Shown: positions 36,766 through 54,549, counted from the stretch's first letter. The stretch is DNA of 57,682 nucleotides from Chelativorans sp. ZYF759 (GCF_012911015.1 NZ_WVVV01000014.1:43671-101352); one strand, 5' to 3'. Translations and numbers: made by a program. Notes: generated from the letters alone by a model not told the origin.

Positions 36766-37983
36766 ATGGTTGACGGATCGGCGGTCCTGCACGCGGACAG
36801 GAACCAGACCACGTCCATAACGGCGCAAGCCGCGGCCTCCCGCCTGCATGGATTGGTGGAGCCGTATGGTCCGGAGGCCCTTTCGCGATATAGACAGATT
36901 GCAGACAGTGGTATTGCCGGCCATTCCCAGCAGACCCTGTGGATCGAAAGCTGGATGGAGGCGGTCCCGACGAAGGGCCTCATCCTGACCATCTTCGAGG
37001 GCAGCGATGCCATCATGGCGTTGCCTCTCGAGGTCGCCGATACCCATTCCATCCGACGCGCCCGCTATATGGGCGGCAGCCATGCCAACGGGAATTTTCC
37101 CGCCTGCGTACGCGGTGCCAACGCGCCGGCTGCCGCTGAGCTGAGGCAGGCCATCGCGGCAGCCCTCGCCGCCAGCCGCCCGGACATCGATGCCCTGGTT
37201 CTTGAGCGGCAGATGCGCTCGCTTCAGGGAATGTCCAATCCGCTGGCCGTGCTGGCGCACCAGACGAGCCCCAATATCGCGCTTGCGGTCAATCTCGACG
37301 ACGGCTTCGAAGGCGTTCTGGCCAAGCACAACGGGAAGAAGCGCCGCAAGAAGCACCGCTATCAATCCCGCAAGTTCGAGGAAGCCGGCGGCTTCCGCTT
37401 CATGAGGGCCCAAACCCCGGAGGACGTCGACCGGCTGTTCTCAGCCTATGCCGAGATGAAGGCCATCTGGTTCCGGAAGAACGGCCTGCCCGACGTCTTC
37501 GCCGGCGAGGAATACGGACGCTTTTTCCGAAACCTGTTCGCCCGCGCCCTTCAGCAGGAAGAACCAGACTTCTACCTGGAAGCGCTGGAGGTTGCTGGCG
37601 TCGTTCGCGCCGTATCGGGGTCCAGCCGGGTCGGCGACCGGGTCGTGTGCGAGTTCGGCGGCATCGCCGACGACGACATGACGCCCTTCAGTCCCGGGGA
37701 GTTCCTGACCTTCGAAAGCATCCAGGCCGCCTGTCGGGACGGCAACACCGTCTACGATTACGGTGTGGGCGACGAACACTACAAGCGCCACTGGTGCGAC
37801 GAGGAGATCCATCATTTCGACGTGGCGCTTCCCCTCTCGGCCAAGGGACGCCTCTATGCCGGCATAAAGAAGCCGTTCACAGCGTTGAAGCGTCAGGTCA
37901 AGTCGTCTCCGCGGTTGAACAGGCTCGTGCGGCAGTTGCGCGGACGCGTGGGCCGGGAAGCAGAGCACAAAGACGCGGAGTGA
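36766..37983 (+). CDS. GNAT family N-acetyltransferase (BioF2-like/cellulose-synthesis type)
   Basis: A 405-residue GNAT protein of the acetyltransferase_6 type. The characteristic central region is KHNGKKRRKKHRYQSRKFEE with many basic residues, and the later FSPGEFLTFESIQAACRDGN and DYGVGDEHYKRHWC blocks. Such proteins acylate sugars in polysaccharide synthesis or take part in cellulose clusters. It lies divergent from the deacetylase and before the Wzc-like gene, on the opposite strand. Confidence 0.87.
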   Translation: MVDGSAVLHADRNQTTSITAQAAASRLHGLVEPYGPEALSRYRQIADSGIAGHSQQTLWIESWMEAVPTKGLILTIFEGSDAIMALPLEVADTHSIRRARYMGGSHANGNFPACVRGANAPAAAELRQAIAAALAASRPDIDALVLERQMRSLQGMSNPLAVLAHQTSPNIALAVNLDDGFEGVLAKHNGKKRRKKHRYQSRKFEEAGGFRFMRAQTPEDVDRLFSAYAEMKAIWFRKNGLPDVFAGEEYGRFFRNLFARALQQEEPDFYLEALEVAGVVRAVSGSSRVGDRVVCEFGGIADDDMTPFSPGEFLTFESIQAACRDGNTVYDYGVGDEHYKRHWCDEEIHHFDVALPLSAKGRLYAGIKKPFTALKRQVKSSPRLNRLVRQLRGRVGREAEHKDAE

Positions 37984-38022
37984 TGGAGGAAGCGGCGCTG
38001 CGGGTCAGCGGCGCCAGGTCTT

Positions 38023-40113
38023 TCAGGCAGCGCGCCGCCCATGCGGCTTCGGCGACCGGACATCCACGGGTGTCACCACCTTGATGTCGATGAACCCACC
38101 CGATTCAAGATCACGTATCGCGGAACGGACAGCCTCGTCCTCGGGCTCCGTCGCGCCCAGCATGACCACGGTACCCGCGCCCGCCACGCGCTTGATGCCG
38201 CTGGCATTGGCCTGGCCGCATTCCACGATGACGAGATCATAGGCGGTCTCGAGCGACGCCAGGATGATCGGCAGCCGATCGATGGCACGCATGGCCTTTG
38301 CCACGTCGGCCGTCCCGGCAGGGATAATGTGGCATTCGGAGTAGAGGTCGGCATGGATAACCTCCGAGAACTGCGCCTCCGAGCACAGCAGATTGGTAAC
38401 CCCCGGCAGATTTTCCTGTTCGAGCATTGCGAGTCCAGCGGCTCCGGAGCGTGTCAGATCCAGGAAGACGACGCGCAAGCCTGCATCGGAGGCTTCGCGG
38501 GCTACCATCACCGAGGCGGCAACCCCTTCGTCCCCCTCGGGAGATACAAAGGCGGCCCGGGCGATCTCGCCAGCCAGAAGGATCCGGGCGGCCACCCTCG
38601 CGGAGAGCCCGTCTTCCTCTGCGTCTTCCACACCGGGATCGATCTCGGACCGATCGGCGTCCGTCGACGCCACTGGCGTCATCACGACGTCCTCGACGCG
38701 CTCGAACATGCGGCCGGGCGCGGCAGCCAGAGCCCTGCCGCTGAAGAGTTCACGCAGCAGGATGCCGAGCACGGCAAGCATGAGCGCACCCGCGAAAGAG
38801 GCGCCCACGATCGGCACCGGCTTCGGGAAATAGGGTTCCGCCGGCGGCATGGCGCGCGCGAAGACGCGGGCGTCGACCGGCAGGTAGTTGCGCTCGAAAC
38901 GCGAGGACGCCTCGCGATGGCGGGTAAGGTAGGATTCCAGCAATTCGCGCTGCGCCGTGGCCTCGCGCTCCAGCGCGCGAAGCTCGACCTCGCGCTCGCT
39001 CGACTCCGCGGAAGCGGCCTTGAGCTGGTTGAGTTCGGCGGTCAGCTCCTGCTCGCGCCGCAGGGCGGACGCACCCTCGCTTTCCAATGCCTGCAGGACC
39101 TTGCGTCCCTCCTCGCGGATCTGCCGATCGAGATCGGCCAGCTGCGAGCGCAGCGAACGGATGCGCGGGTGGTTTTCCAGCAGCGTCGTCGAGAGATCGG
39201 CAATCTCGGTATTGATCTGAATGCGCCGTTCCACCAGCCGCTGGACCAGCGGCGAGGAAAGGACTTCGGGCATGGCTTCGACGGAACCGCCAGTGTCGAG
39301 CGCGGCCCGAACGTCCTCGGCCTTCGCGACCGCAGCCGAGCGTTCCGCTCGCACACGTGAGAGTTCGGAAGACAGTTCCGACAGCTGCTGAGAGGCCAGC
39401 GTGGCGTTGTTCTGCCCGAGAAACAGATTGGAGCCCGAGCGGAAATCAGCCGCGCGTGCTTCGGCCTCGCGGACCTGGTCGCGTAGCTCCTCGATCTCGG
39501 GCGCAAGCCAACCGGTCGCATCGGTATTGGCGACGAGCTTGGCCTCGCGCTGAATATCGAGATAGGCGTCGGCGATCGCGTTGGGCACGGCGGCCGCCAG
39601 CTCGGGCTGGCGTGAGGAGAATTCAATGACGATCACACGCGACCGCTCCACGCGGTAAACGGTGAGCTGCTCCCGGACCGCCGAGATGACACGCTCTTCC
39701 GCCGGCTGACCGTTCGTATTGGAGGCGAGGCCAAACATGGCGAACAGGCTGCGCAACAGGGAGCTTCGAGGAGCGAATTCCTCGTTCGAGGCCAGGTCGA
39801 GTTCACGCACCACGCTGCGGAGGATGTCTGAAGATGAGACGAGTTCGACCTGGGACGTCACGCCCTCTTCGTCGAGAATGGGGCGGTCGGACTCCGCCGA
39901 GAGACCGGGCCTCGTATAGACGGATTCGCGCGTCTCGATGAGAATACGGGTCGCCGCCTTGTAATGCGGCGCGGCCAGCATGGCGAATGCCAGGCCCGCA
40001 AAGGCAGCGATCAGGGCGATCGCCAGGATCACCTTCCAACTGTCGACAATGGCTCGCCAAAGCCTGGCGAGGTCGACATCCACGTCGCTGACAGTCGGGT
40101 TCGTGCCCTGCAT
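38023..40113 (-). CDS. Polysaccharide co-polymerase, Wzc/ExoP-like
   Basis: A 696-residue chain-length determinant. Its N-terminal membrane helix (about 27-50) and the periplasmic Wzz domain with long coiled coils (about 200-390) lead to a second helix at about 420. The cytosolic C-terminal domain resembles a BY-kinase, but its motifs look decayed: Walker A reads SPEGDEGVAAS (no GK[ST]), Walker A' reads VVFLDLT (second Asp replaced) and Walker B reads VIVECG (Asp to Glu). No C-terminal tyrosine cluster is present. It probably regulates chain length without kinase activity. Divergent from the lipoprotein gene. Confidence 0.9.
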   Translation of the reverse strand: MQGTNPTVSDVDVDLARLWRAIVDSWKVILAIALIAAFAGLAFAMLAAPHYKAATRILIETRESVYTRPGLSAESDRPILDEEGVTSQVELVSSSDILRSVVRELDLASNEEFAPRSSLLRSLFAMFGLASNTNGQPAEERVISAVREQLTVYRVERSRVIVIEFSSRQPELAAAVPNAIADAYLDIQREAKLVANTDATGWLAPEIEELRDQVREAEARAADFRSGSNLFLGQNNATLASQQLSELSSELSRVRAERSAAVAKAEDVRAALDTGGSVEAMPEVLSSPLVQRLVERRIQINTEIADLSTTLLENHPRIRSLRSQLADLDRQIREEGRKVLQALESEGASALRREQELTAELNQLKAASAESSEREVELRALEREATAQRELLESYLTRHREASSRFERNYLPVDARVFARAMPPAEPYFPKPVPIVGASFAGALMLAVLGILLRELFSGRALAAAPGRMFERVEDVVMTPVASTDADRSEIDPGVEDAEEDGLSARVAARILLAGEIARAAFVSPEGDEGVAASVMVAREASDAGLRVVFLDLTRSGAAGLAMLEQENLPGVTNLLCSEAQFSEVIHADLYSECHIIPAGTADVAKAMRAIDRLPIILASLETAYDLVIVECGQANASGIKRVAGAGTVVMLGATEPEDEAVRSAIRDLESGGFIDIKVVTPVDVRSPKPHGRRAA

Positions 40114-40311
40114 TTCAATCCACTCCGGTGCAGATGGAGCGGAAAGTAAACGGCCATGGTAACCACGAGGTTAAGGATCGGCTCCTCTGCCCGCATCGTT
40201 TTCGATACTTGACCGGTCAAGAACGCCTTTACCAGCCATTAACCCTAACGGAGCGATAACGGCGCCAGTGCTCCTGGCCGCCCTCCCCTGATCGAGGAAT
40301 GTTGTAACGCC
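40114..40311. promoter_or_regulatory. Divergent regulatory region with 14-bp palindrome
   Basis: 198 bases separate the Wzc-like gene from the Wza-like lipoprotein gene. They contain the perfect palindrome CTTGACCGGTCAAG (40208-40221), which is also a rhizobial -35 (CTTGAC) in each direction. It may be an operator for coordinated polysaccharide expression, but -10 matches (17 bases away) are weak on both sides. Confidence 0.45.
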
Positions 40312-40875
40312 ATGAAGAAATCCGTCGCCGCCATCACATTGTTGAGCGTGGGCGTCATCCTGTCCGGCTGCAGCAGCTACAGGCCTGCGCCGAACGCCTT
40401 TCACGAGGCGATCACCCAGCCCTACATCCTCGACGCCGGGGATCGGGTGCGCATCACGGTCTTCGAACAGGATTCGCTCAGCAACGTCTACGCGGTGGAC
40501 CAGGCGGGATACATCTCGTTCCCGCTCATCGGCGCGGTGCCCGCGCGCGGGCATACACTCGAGCAGATCGAGGCTCACATGGCCGCAAGGCTGAGCGACG
40601 GCTTCCTGCGCAATCCCGACATCAGCGCCGAGATCGAGCGCTATCGGCCCATCTTCATCATGGGCGAAGTCGGCGCGGCGGGCCAGTACACCTTTGTGCC
40701 GGGCATGACCGTACAGAAGGCAATCGCGGCGGCTGGCGGCTTCAGCCCGCGCGCCCATCAGGGCAGTGCCGACATCACGCGCGAGATCAACGGGGATGTG
40801 ATGACCGGACGCGTCCCCATTTCCGATCCCGTGCTGCCCGGCGATACGGTCTATGTCCGCGAAAGGCTGTTCTGA
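40312..40875 (+). CDS. Polysaccharide export lipoprotein (Wza-like)
   Basis: A 187-residue lipoprotein with a signal peptide and lipobox LSGC. It contains the poly_export domain (YILDAGDRVRITVFEQDSL) and a beta-grasp SLBB segment (IFIMGEVGAAGQYTFVPG). It is shorter than E. coli Wza (379) as in many rhizobial ExoF/Wza-like proteins. It should form the outer-membrane exit with the Wzc-like protein. First gene in a rightward operon with GT4, WcaJ and Wzy-like genes. Confidence 0.93.
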   Translation: MKKSVAAITLLSVGVILSGCSSYRPAPNAFHEAITQPYILDAGDRVRITVFEQDSLSNVYAVDQAGYISFPLIGAVPARGHTLEQIEAHMAARLSDGFLRNPDISAEIERYRPIFIMGEVGAAGQYTFVPGMTVQKAIAAAGGFSPRAHQGSADITREINGDVMTGRVPISDPVLPGDTVYVRERLF

Positions 40876-40878
40876 AAG

Positions 40879-42003
40879 GTGCCCCCTCGCCCGCTTCGCA
40901 TCGTCCACTGCTTCCGCTCGCCCGTCGGCGGGATTTTTCGCCATGTCCGCGATCTGGCCGAAGCCCACGCAGCCGCGGGCCACGAGATCGGCATCGTGTG
41001 CGATTCCTCAACGGGCGGCGAACTCGAGGAGCGCTATTTCGAGAGCATCGCCGACTTCCTGGCGCTCGGCGTCTACAAGGTGCGCATGCAACGCCATATC
41101 GGGCCCGGTGATCTGGGCGCGGCGTGGCGCACCTATGGCGCCATCCGCCGGATGGCACCGGACATCCTGCACGGGCATGGCTCCAAGGGCGGCGCATATG
41201 CCCGACTCTTCGGCACGGTGATGCGCGCGCGCGGCCAGAAGGTGGCCCGGCTCTATTCCCCGCATGGCGGAGTGCTGCATTATGATCGCAACCTGATGGG
41301 GCGTGGCCTCTTCTTCCTCGAACGCCGCATGGATCACCTGACCGACCACATGATCTTCGTCTCGAAATACGAGGAGGACATGTTCGAGGCGAAGATCGGC
41401 CGGCCGAGGGCGCCCACGACGATCGTCTATAACGGCCTGCGGGCCGGCGAATTCGAGGATGTCGTGGTCGCGCCGCAGGCTGCGGACTTCCTCTATATCG
41501 GCATGATGCGCGACCTGAAGGGTCCCGACATCTTCATCGACGCCCTCGCGCAGGCATCAAAGATCGCATCACGGCCGGTCTCCGCGGTCATGGTGGGTGC
41601 CGGCGACGATCTGCCCAAATACCGCCATCAGGCCGACCGGCTGGGGCTGACAGCCCAGGTGACGTTTCGCGACCCGATGCCCGCCCGGCAGGCCTTCGCG
41701 CTGGCGCGCAACATCGTGGTGCCCTCGCGCGCCGAATCCATGCCCTACATCGTTCTTGAGGCTCTGGCGGCGGGCAAACCGATGATCGCCACGGCGGTGG
41801 GCGGCATTCCGGAGATATTCGCCGGCCGCACCGATCTCCTCATCCGACCCGATCCCGCCCAGATGGCCGCGCGCATGGGTGAGGTCCTGGCCGACGAGGC
41901 GGGCTATGCGCAGCGCATGCCACCGCGCGAGGAACTCCGGCAACGCTTCGGCGCCGACGTGATGGCGGGCGAGATCGAGGCGATATATCGCCAGTACGCC
42001 TAG
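40879..42003 (+). CDS. Glycosyltransferase family 4
   Basis: A 374-residue GT-B glycosyltransferase. It has the N-terminal VGGIFRHVRDLAEAHAAAGH and the C-terminal VVPSRAESMPYIVLEALAAG, where the E-x7-E motif binds the donor. It starts at a GTG (40879) with GAAAGG preceding; three bases separate it from the lipoprotein stop. Sugar donor and acceptor are unknown. Confidence 0.93.
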   Translation: MPPRPLRIVHCFRSPVGGIFRHVRDLAEAHAAAGHEIGIVCDSSTGGELEERYFESIADFLALGVYKVRMQRHIGPGDLGAAWRTYGAIRRMAPDILHGHGSKGGAYARLFGTVMRARGQKVARLYSPHGGVLHYDRNLMGRGLFFLERRMDHLTDHMIFVSKYEEDMFEAKIGRPRAPTTIVYNGLRAGEFEDVVVAPQAADFLYIGMMRDLKGPDIFIDALAQASKIASRPVSAVMVGAGDDLPKYRHQADRLGLTAQVTFRDPMPARQAFALARNIVVPSRAESMPYIVLEALAAGKPMIATAVGGIPEIFAGRTDLLIRPDPAQMAARMGEVLADEAGYAQRMPPREELRQRFGADVMAGEIEAIYRQYA

Positions 42004-42074
42004 CATCCGGCCTTTCCCATCAAGGGTTTCTTAGTGGCTTTCCGCTATGCCGTAGGCAGCCTGCGAGAACCCAT

Positions 42075-43613
42075 ATGAACAAGATCGACACGCCGCACAG
42101 CTTCACCGCCGACGCGGTTCGCGCGCACAAGGACGGGGAACCGCCCAAGGAGGCGGGAGGCAAGCTGAACCCCACCGCCCTGCAGATCGCCAGCCAGTAC
42201 CGGCGAGACACGATGTCGCCGGTCATGGTCAGCGGGACGCTGCGCCTGGCGGAGTTCGCCCTGCTGGTACTGGCCGGCATCGGCGTCAGCCTCTGGTATG
42301 TGGGCGCGCCCGTGGCGATCAGCCTGCAATATCTGGTGACGATCCTCTCGGGCGGGGCAATTGCCGTCATCCTGCTGGAGCTGAGCGACGGCTACCGCAT
42401 GTCGTTCCTGCGCAGGCCGGGTGCCAAGCTGGGCAGGCTGACACTGATCTGGGCGGGAACCCTCGCCCTGATCGCGCTGGCGGCGTTCTTTCTGAGAATT
42501 TCGGAGGACTATTCGCGCGTCTGGTTCGCCGGCTGGTTCGTCACCGGCCTGATGGCGCTGATGGTGCTGCGGCTGGTGATGGCACGGCTGATCGTGCGCT
42601 GGGCGCGCAACGGCACGATGGAACGGCGTGCCGTCATCGTGGGGGGCGGCAAGGCCGCGGAGGCCCTGATCCGCTCGCTGGAACGCGAGCCGGCCAACGA
42701 CATCCGCATCTGCGGCATCTTCGATGACCGCGACAACACGCGTTCGCCACCGGTCGTGGCGGGATATCCCAAGCTCGGCACGGTGGAGGAGCTTGTCGAA
42801 TTCGCCCGCATGGCCCGTATCGACATGCTGATCGTGTCGCTGCCGCTGTCGGCGCAGGCGCGTGTGCTGTCGATGCTGAAGAAGCTTTGGGTGCTGCCGG
42901 TCGACATACGCATGTCGGCGCATTCGAGCGAATTGCGATTCCGCCCCCGGGCCTATTCCTATATCGGCTCGGTGCCGCTGCTCGACATTTTCGACAAGCC
43001 GATCAACGACTGGGACTCGGTCGCCAAGCGCGTATTCGACATCGTCTTCAGCCTGCTGGGCATCATCCTCTTCTCGCCGGTCATGCTGGTCACCGCCATC
43101 GCCATCAAGCTCGACAGCAAGGGCCCGGTTCTGTTCATGCAGAAACGACACGGCTTCAACAATGAAGAGATCAACGTCTACAAGTTCCGCTCCATGTATG
43201 CGGACCAGTGCGACCCCACGGCCAAACAGGCGGTGACGAAGGGCGATCCGCGAGTGACACGCGTCGGCCGGTTCATCCGCAAGACATCGATCGACGAGCT
43301 GCCGCAGTTCTTCAACGCGCTGAACGGGTCGCTTTCGCTGGTCGGGCCGCGCCCGCACGCCGTCGCCGGCCAGACGCGCAACAGGCTCTACCACGAGGTG
43401 GTGGATGGCTATTTCGCGCGACACAAGGTGAAGCCCGGCGTCACCGGCTGGGCCCAGATCAACGGATGGCGCGGCGAGATCGACAGCGACGAGAAGATCC
43501 GCATGCGCACCGAATACGATCTCCACTACATCGAGAACTGGTCGCTGCTCTTCGACCTGAAGATTCTCTTCCTGACGCCGATCAAGCTCCTGAAATCGGA
43601 AAACGCCTATTGA
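42075..43613 (+). CDS. Undecaprenyl-phosphate glucose phosphotransferase (WcaJ-like)
   Basis: A 512-residue polyisoprenyl-phosphate hexose-1-phosphate transferase, which starts repeat-unit synthesis by loading a sugar onto undecaprenyl phosphate. It has four N-terminal helices, a CoA-binding-like NAD fold (AVIVGGGKAAEALIRSL), and the catalytic domain with KRVFDIVFSLLG, VYKFRSMYAD and KPGVTGWAQINGWRGEID. The enzyme class fits both WcaJ and ExoY; full length with the N-terminal part points to WcaJ. Confidence 0.94.
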   Translation: MNKIDTPHSFTADAVRAHKDGEPPKEAGGKLNPTALQIASQYRRDTMSPVMVSGTLRLAEFALLVLAGIGVSLWYVGAPVAISLQYLVTILSGGAIAVILLELSDGYRMSFLRRPGAKLGRLTLIWAGTLALIALAAFFLRISEDYSRVWFAGWFVTGLMALMVLRLVMARLIVRWARNGTMERRAVIVGGGKAAEALIRSLEREPANDIRICGIFDDRDNTRSPPVVAGYPKLGTVEELVEFARMARIDMLIVSLPLSAQARVLSMLKKLWVLPVDIRMSAHSSELRFRPRAYSYIGSVPLLDIFDKPINDWDSVAKRVFDIVFSLLGIILFSPVMLVTAIAIKLDSKGPVLFMQKRHGFNNEEINVYKFRSMYADQCDPTAKQAVTKGDPRVTRVGRFIRKTSIDELPQFFNALNGSLSLVGPRPHAVAGQTRNRLYHEVVDGYFARHKVKPGVTGWAQINGWRGEIDSDEKIRMRTEYDLHYIENWSLLFDLKILFLTPIKLLKSENAY

Positions 43614-44842
43614 ACGGGAACGCCCATGCATTGCCGGCAGAGATCGTCAACGCCAAGCTGATCTCGATCATCGGCACGGCGGCGGTCTTCTTCGGCGTGT
43701 TCCTCTCCGGCTTCGTCATCAACGAACCCGCTCCCTATGAGCTGTTGATGGCCGGCCTCATCGGCGTCGCCTTCATCTGCGGGCTCAAGATCCCGGCATC
43801 GATAGCGCCCCTCCTCATGCTCCTGATGCTGTTCGTCATCGGCGGCATGATCGCCATGACGCAGATGGCCGACATCAGGGACACGCCGCTCTATCTGGCC
43901 GTAAGCTTCTTCCTGTCGCTGACAGCCGTGTTCTTTGCCGCCGTCCTGGTCGCCCGGCCGGATCTCTTCCGCGTCATCTTCCTGGCCTGGACCCTGGCGG
44001 CGATGGTGACGGGACTGCTCGGCATGCTGGGCTATTTCGGCCTGACCGGGGGGCGCTTCACGCTCTACGACCGGGCTGCCGGGGCCTTCAAGGACCCCAA
44101 CGTCTTCGGCCCCTATCTGGTGCTGCCGGCCACCTATCTGTTCCATCGGCTGATGACCGGAAACCCGCTCAAGATGCCGCTTTATGTGGGCGCGATCCTG
44201 TTCCTGTCGCTGGCGATCCTGCTTTCATTCTCGCGCGGCGCCTGGGGGCTCTACTTCTTCTCGCTGGCAACTGTTGCCGGCGCGCTGTTCATCCAGAGCA
44301 CGAGCGGGGCGTTCCGCCTGCGCATTGCCGTGATGGCAGTCATGGCCGGCCTCGTGATCGGCATCGCGGCGATGGTAGCCCTGCAGATACCTGCCATCGC
44401 CGACCTCTTCGTGCAGCGCGCGCAACTCGTCCAGGACTATGACGGCGCGCGGCTCGGGCGCTTCGCGCGCTATACGATCGGATTCGAGCTTGCGATGGAG
44501 CGGCCTCTGGGCATCGGTGCGCTGGTGTTCGGCCGCATGTATGGCGAAGACACGCACAATATCTGGCTGAAGACGCTGCTCGACTATTCCTGGCTGGGGT
44601 TCGCCGCCTATCTGACACTGATCGTCTGGACGATCGCGGGCGGCTTCCGCATCCTGTTCCGCGACCGTCCCTGGCAGCCCTTCCTGCTGTGTGCCTACAC
44701 GGTCCTGATCGGACATGTTCTGCTTGGCACGGTGATCGACACCAATCACTGGCGCCATTTCTACATCCTTCTGGGCATCATCTGGGGCGCCATGGCGCTG
44801 GAGGCGCGGCACCAGCGTGCCGCCGCTGCCGCCAGCGCCTGA
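43610..44842 (+). CDS. O-antigen ligase/polymerase-like membrane protein (Wzy-like)
   Basis: A 410-residue protein with about 11 membrane helices and the Wzy_C pattern, including FSRGAWGLYF and THNIWLKTLLDYSWLG. It probably polymerises repeat units at the periplasmic face. The start is inferred as TTG 43610, overlapping the previous stop by four bases (TTGA) with GGAAA upstream; no ATG in frame is near the family start. The longer open frame upstream is only the shadow of the WcaJ gene. Confidence 0.85.
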   Translation: MNGNAHALPAEIVNAKLISIIGTAAVFFGVFLSGFVINEPAPYELLMAGLIGVAFICGLKIPASIAPLLMLLMLFVIGGMIAMTQMADIRDTPLYLAVSFFLSLTAVFFAAVLVARPDLFRVIFLAWTLAAMVTGLLGMLGYFGLTGGRFTLYDRAAGAFKDPNVFGPYLVLPATYLFHRLMTGNPLKMPLYVGAILFLSLAILLSFSRGAWGLYFFSLATVAGALFIQSTSGAFRLRIAVMAVMAGLVIGIAAMVALQIPAIADLFVQRAQLVQDYDGARLGRFARYTIGFELAMERPLGIGALVFGRMYGEDTHNIWLKTLLDYSWLGFAAYLTLIVWTIAGGFRILFRDRPWQPFLLCAYTVLIGHVLLGTVIDTNHWRHFYILLGIIWGAMALEARHQRAAAAASA

Positions 44843-44873
44843 GCACCGCAGACAACAGCACTTTCTGCCGACA

Positions 44874-44903
44874 CAAAAAAAGCCGCCGGTCGCCCGGCGG
44901 CTT
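44874..44903. terminator. Terminator between convergent Wzy-like gene and rpoC
   Basis: Stem 44882-44890 with 44895-44903 and a minus-strand T-run (A-run 44876-44882). It is a strong terminator for the rpoBC operon and may also stop the rightward transcript. Confidence 0.9.
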
Positions 44904-44927
44904 CTTGTTGTCTGCGGACAGAACGCC

Positions 44928-49127
<4,200 letters not shown>

Positions 49128-49199
49128 GCCGTTCTCCTTGACGGGGCATCTGCCCCTCTTGTCCTAACGTATCGGGGACCGTTCCGTTCGGTCCCGGCT

Positions 49200-49225
49200 G
49201 CGCCGCGGATGAAGATCCGCGGCGC
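49200..49225 (-). other. 11-bp hairpin in the rpoB-rpoC gap
   Basis: Perfect arms 49200-49210 and 49215-49225 with a four-base loop lie immediately after the rpoB stop. No T-run follows, so it is more likely an RNA-processing or stability element than a terminator. Confidence 0.6.
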
Positions 49226-49233
49226 TCCTGGCA

Positions 49234-53400
<4,167 letters not shown>

Positions 53401-53554
53401 CGTTGCTCCTTGCTGCAATCCTGGGCCGCCGTTGCCGGCCTGCCGCACCTGCCGAATGCCGCGCCACCGCGCGATCCATCAAAAACGGGTAAAAACCCGT
53501 TTCCTGAGGGCCGTGATCGGCCGTCAGGAAAGAGGTTTTCCCACACAATCGAAC

Positions 53555-53588
53555 CGGACCGGCGGGCGATCTCTCGCCCGCCGGTCCG
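53555..53588 (-). other. 15-bp hairpin in the rplL-rpoB gap
   Basis: Perfect arms 53555-53569 and 53574-53588 (four-base loop) begin six bases after the rplL stop. It lacks a T-tract. In E. coli the equivalent gap has an attenuator and RNase III processing site; this may play the same role. Confidence 0.65.
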
Positions 53589-53594
53589 AACGCA

Positions 53595-53972
53595 TTACTT
53601 CAACTCGACCTTGGCGCCTGCGCCTTCGAGCTGTGCCTTGATCTTGTCGGCTTCGTCCTTGGAGACGGCTTCCTTGACCGGCTTGGGCGCACCCTCGACC
53701 AGATCCTTGGCTTCCTTGAGGCCAAGACCGGTGATGGCACGGACTTCCTTGATGACGTTGATCTTCTGCGCGCCGGCATCGGTCAGCACGACATCGAACT
53801 CGGTCTTCTCTTCGACGGCTTCAGCCGCGGCACCACCACCAGCAGCGGCGGCAACGGCCACCGGAGCAGCGGCGGACACGCCCCACTTCTCTTCGAGCAT
53901 CTTGGAGAGCTCGGCCGCCTCGATGACGGTCAGGTTGGAAAGCTCGTCTACAATCTTGGCGAGATCAGCCAT
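53595..53972 (-). CDS. rplL: 50S ribosomal protein L7/L12
   Basis: The 125-residue stalk protein: N-terminal dimer domain ([22 protein letters not shown]), Ala/Gly-rich hinge ([15 protein letters not shown]), and the factor-binding C domain ([20 protein letters not shown]). It is encoded just after rplJ with a 58-base gap. Confidence 0.99.
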   Translation of the reverse strand: MADLAKIVDELSNLTVIEAAELSKMLEEKWGVSAAAPVAVAAAAGGGAAAEAVEEKTEFDVVLTDAGAQKINVIKEVRAITGLGLKEAKDLVEGAPKPVKEAVSKDEADKIKAQLEGAGAKVELK

Positions 53973-54030
53973 TTGTCTTTTTCCTTATACGATGGTTCGA
54001 ACACGTGTTCGGATGGCAGCGAAAAACGGT

Positions 54031-54549
54031 CTAAGCCGTCTCGTCCTTCTTGGAATAGGCGCCAAAGACGCGCGCAAGCTGGCCTGCGGGCGCGTTGACG
54101 ACCTGGGCAATCCGGGTTGCCGGCGTGGAAATCATGCCGACGATCTTGGCCCGAAGCTCGTCCAGCGACGGCAGCGAGGCAAGTGCCTTCACTCCATCGG
54201 AATCGAGGTTGGTCTCACCCATCGCGCCGCCGAGAATGACAAGCTTGTCATTGCCCTTGGCGAAATCGGATGCGATCTTCGGTGCCACGACCGGGTCCTC
54301 CGAATAGCAAATCAGGGTCTGTCCGGTGAACAGAACCTGCATGCTTTCGGAAGGGGTGCCCTGAAGAGCGATCTTGGCCAGACGGTTCTTCGCGACCTTG
54401 ACGGTGCCGCCCGCATCACGCATCTTCGAACGAAAATCGTTCATCTGCGCGACGGTAAGCCCGGCATAGTGGGCCACGACGACGGAACCGGTGCTCTGAA
54501 ACACCTCGTTCAGCGACGTGACGAATTCGCGTTTTTCCGCTCTGTCCAC
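54031..54549 (-). CDS. rplJ: 50S ribosomal protein L10
   Basis: The 172-residue L10, base of the ribosomal stalk. It has [20 protein letters not shown], and a C-terminal Ala-rich helix for L7/L12 binding. The start is a GTG (54549), preceded by GGAGA. The long upstream leader folds, as expected for autogenous control by the L10-(L12) complex. Confidence 0.97.
   Translation of the reverse strand: MDRAEKREFVTSLNEVFQSTGSVVVAHYAGLTVAQMNDFRSKMRDAGGTVKVAKNRLAKIALQGTPSESMQVLFTGQTLICYSEDPVVAPKIASDFAKGNDKLVILGGAMGETNLDSDGVKALASLPSLDELRAKIVGMISTPATRIAQVVNAPAGQLARVFGAYSKKDETA

Noticed and set aside
40208-40221. Reading of the CTTGACCGGTCAAG palindrome as a quorum-sensing lux box.
   Set aside because: Lux/tra boxes are 18-20 bases with ACCTG...CAGGT-like arms and an unpaired centre. 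This is shorter and fully paired, so only a general operator is suggested.
43208-43609. An N-terminal extension of the Wzy-like protein through an upstream open frame.
   Set aside because: That part overlaps the WcaJ-like gene in another frame and encodes Arg-rich, non-membrane sequence; the family start fits TTG 43610.
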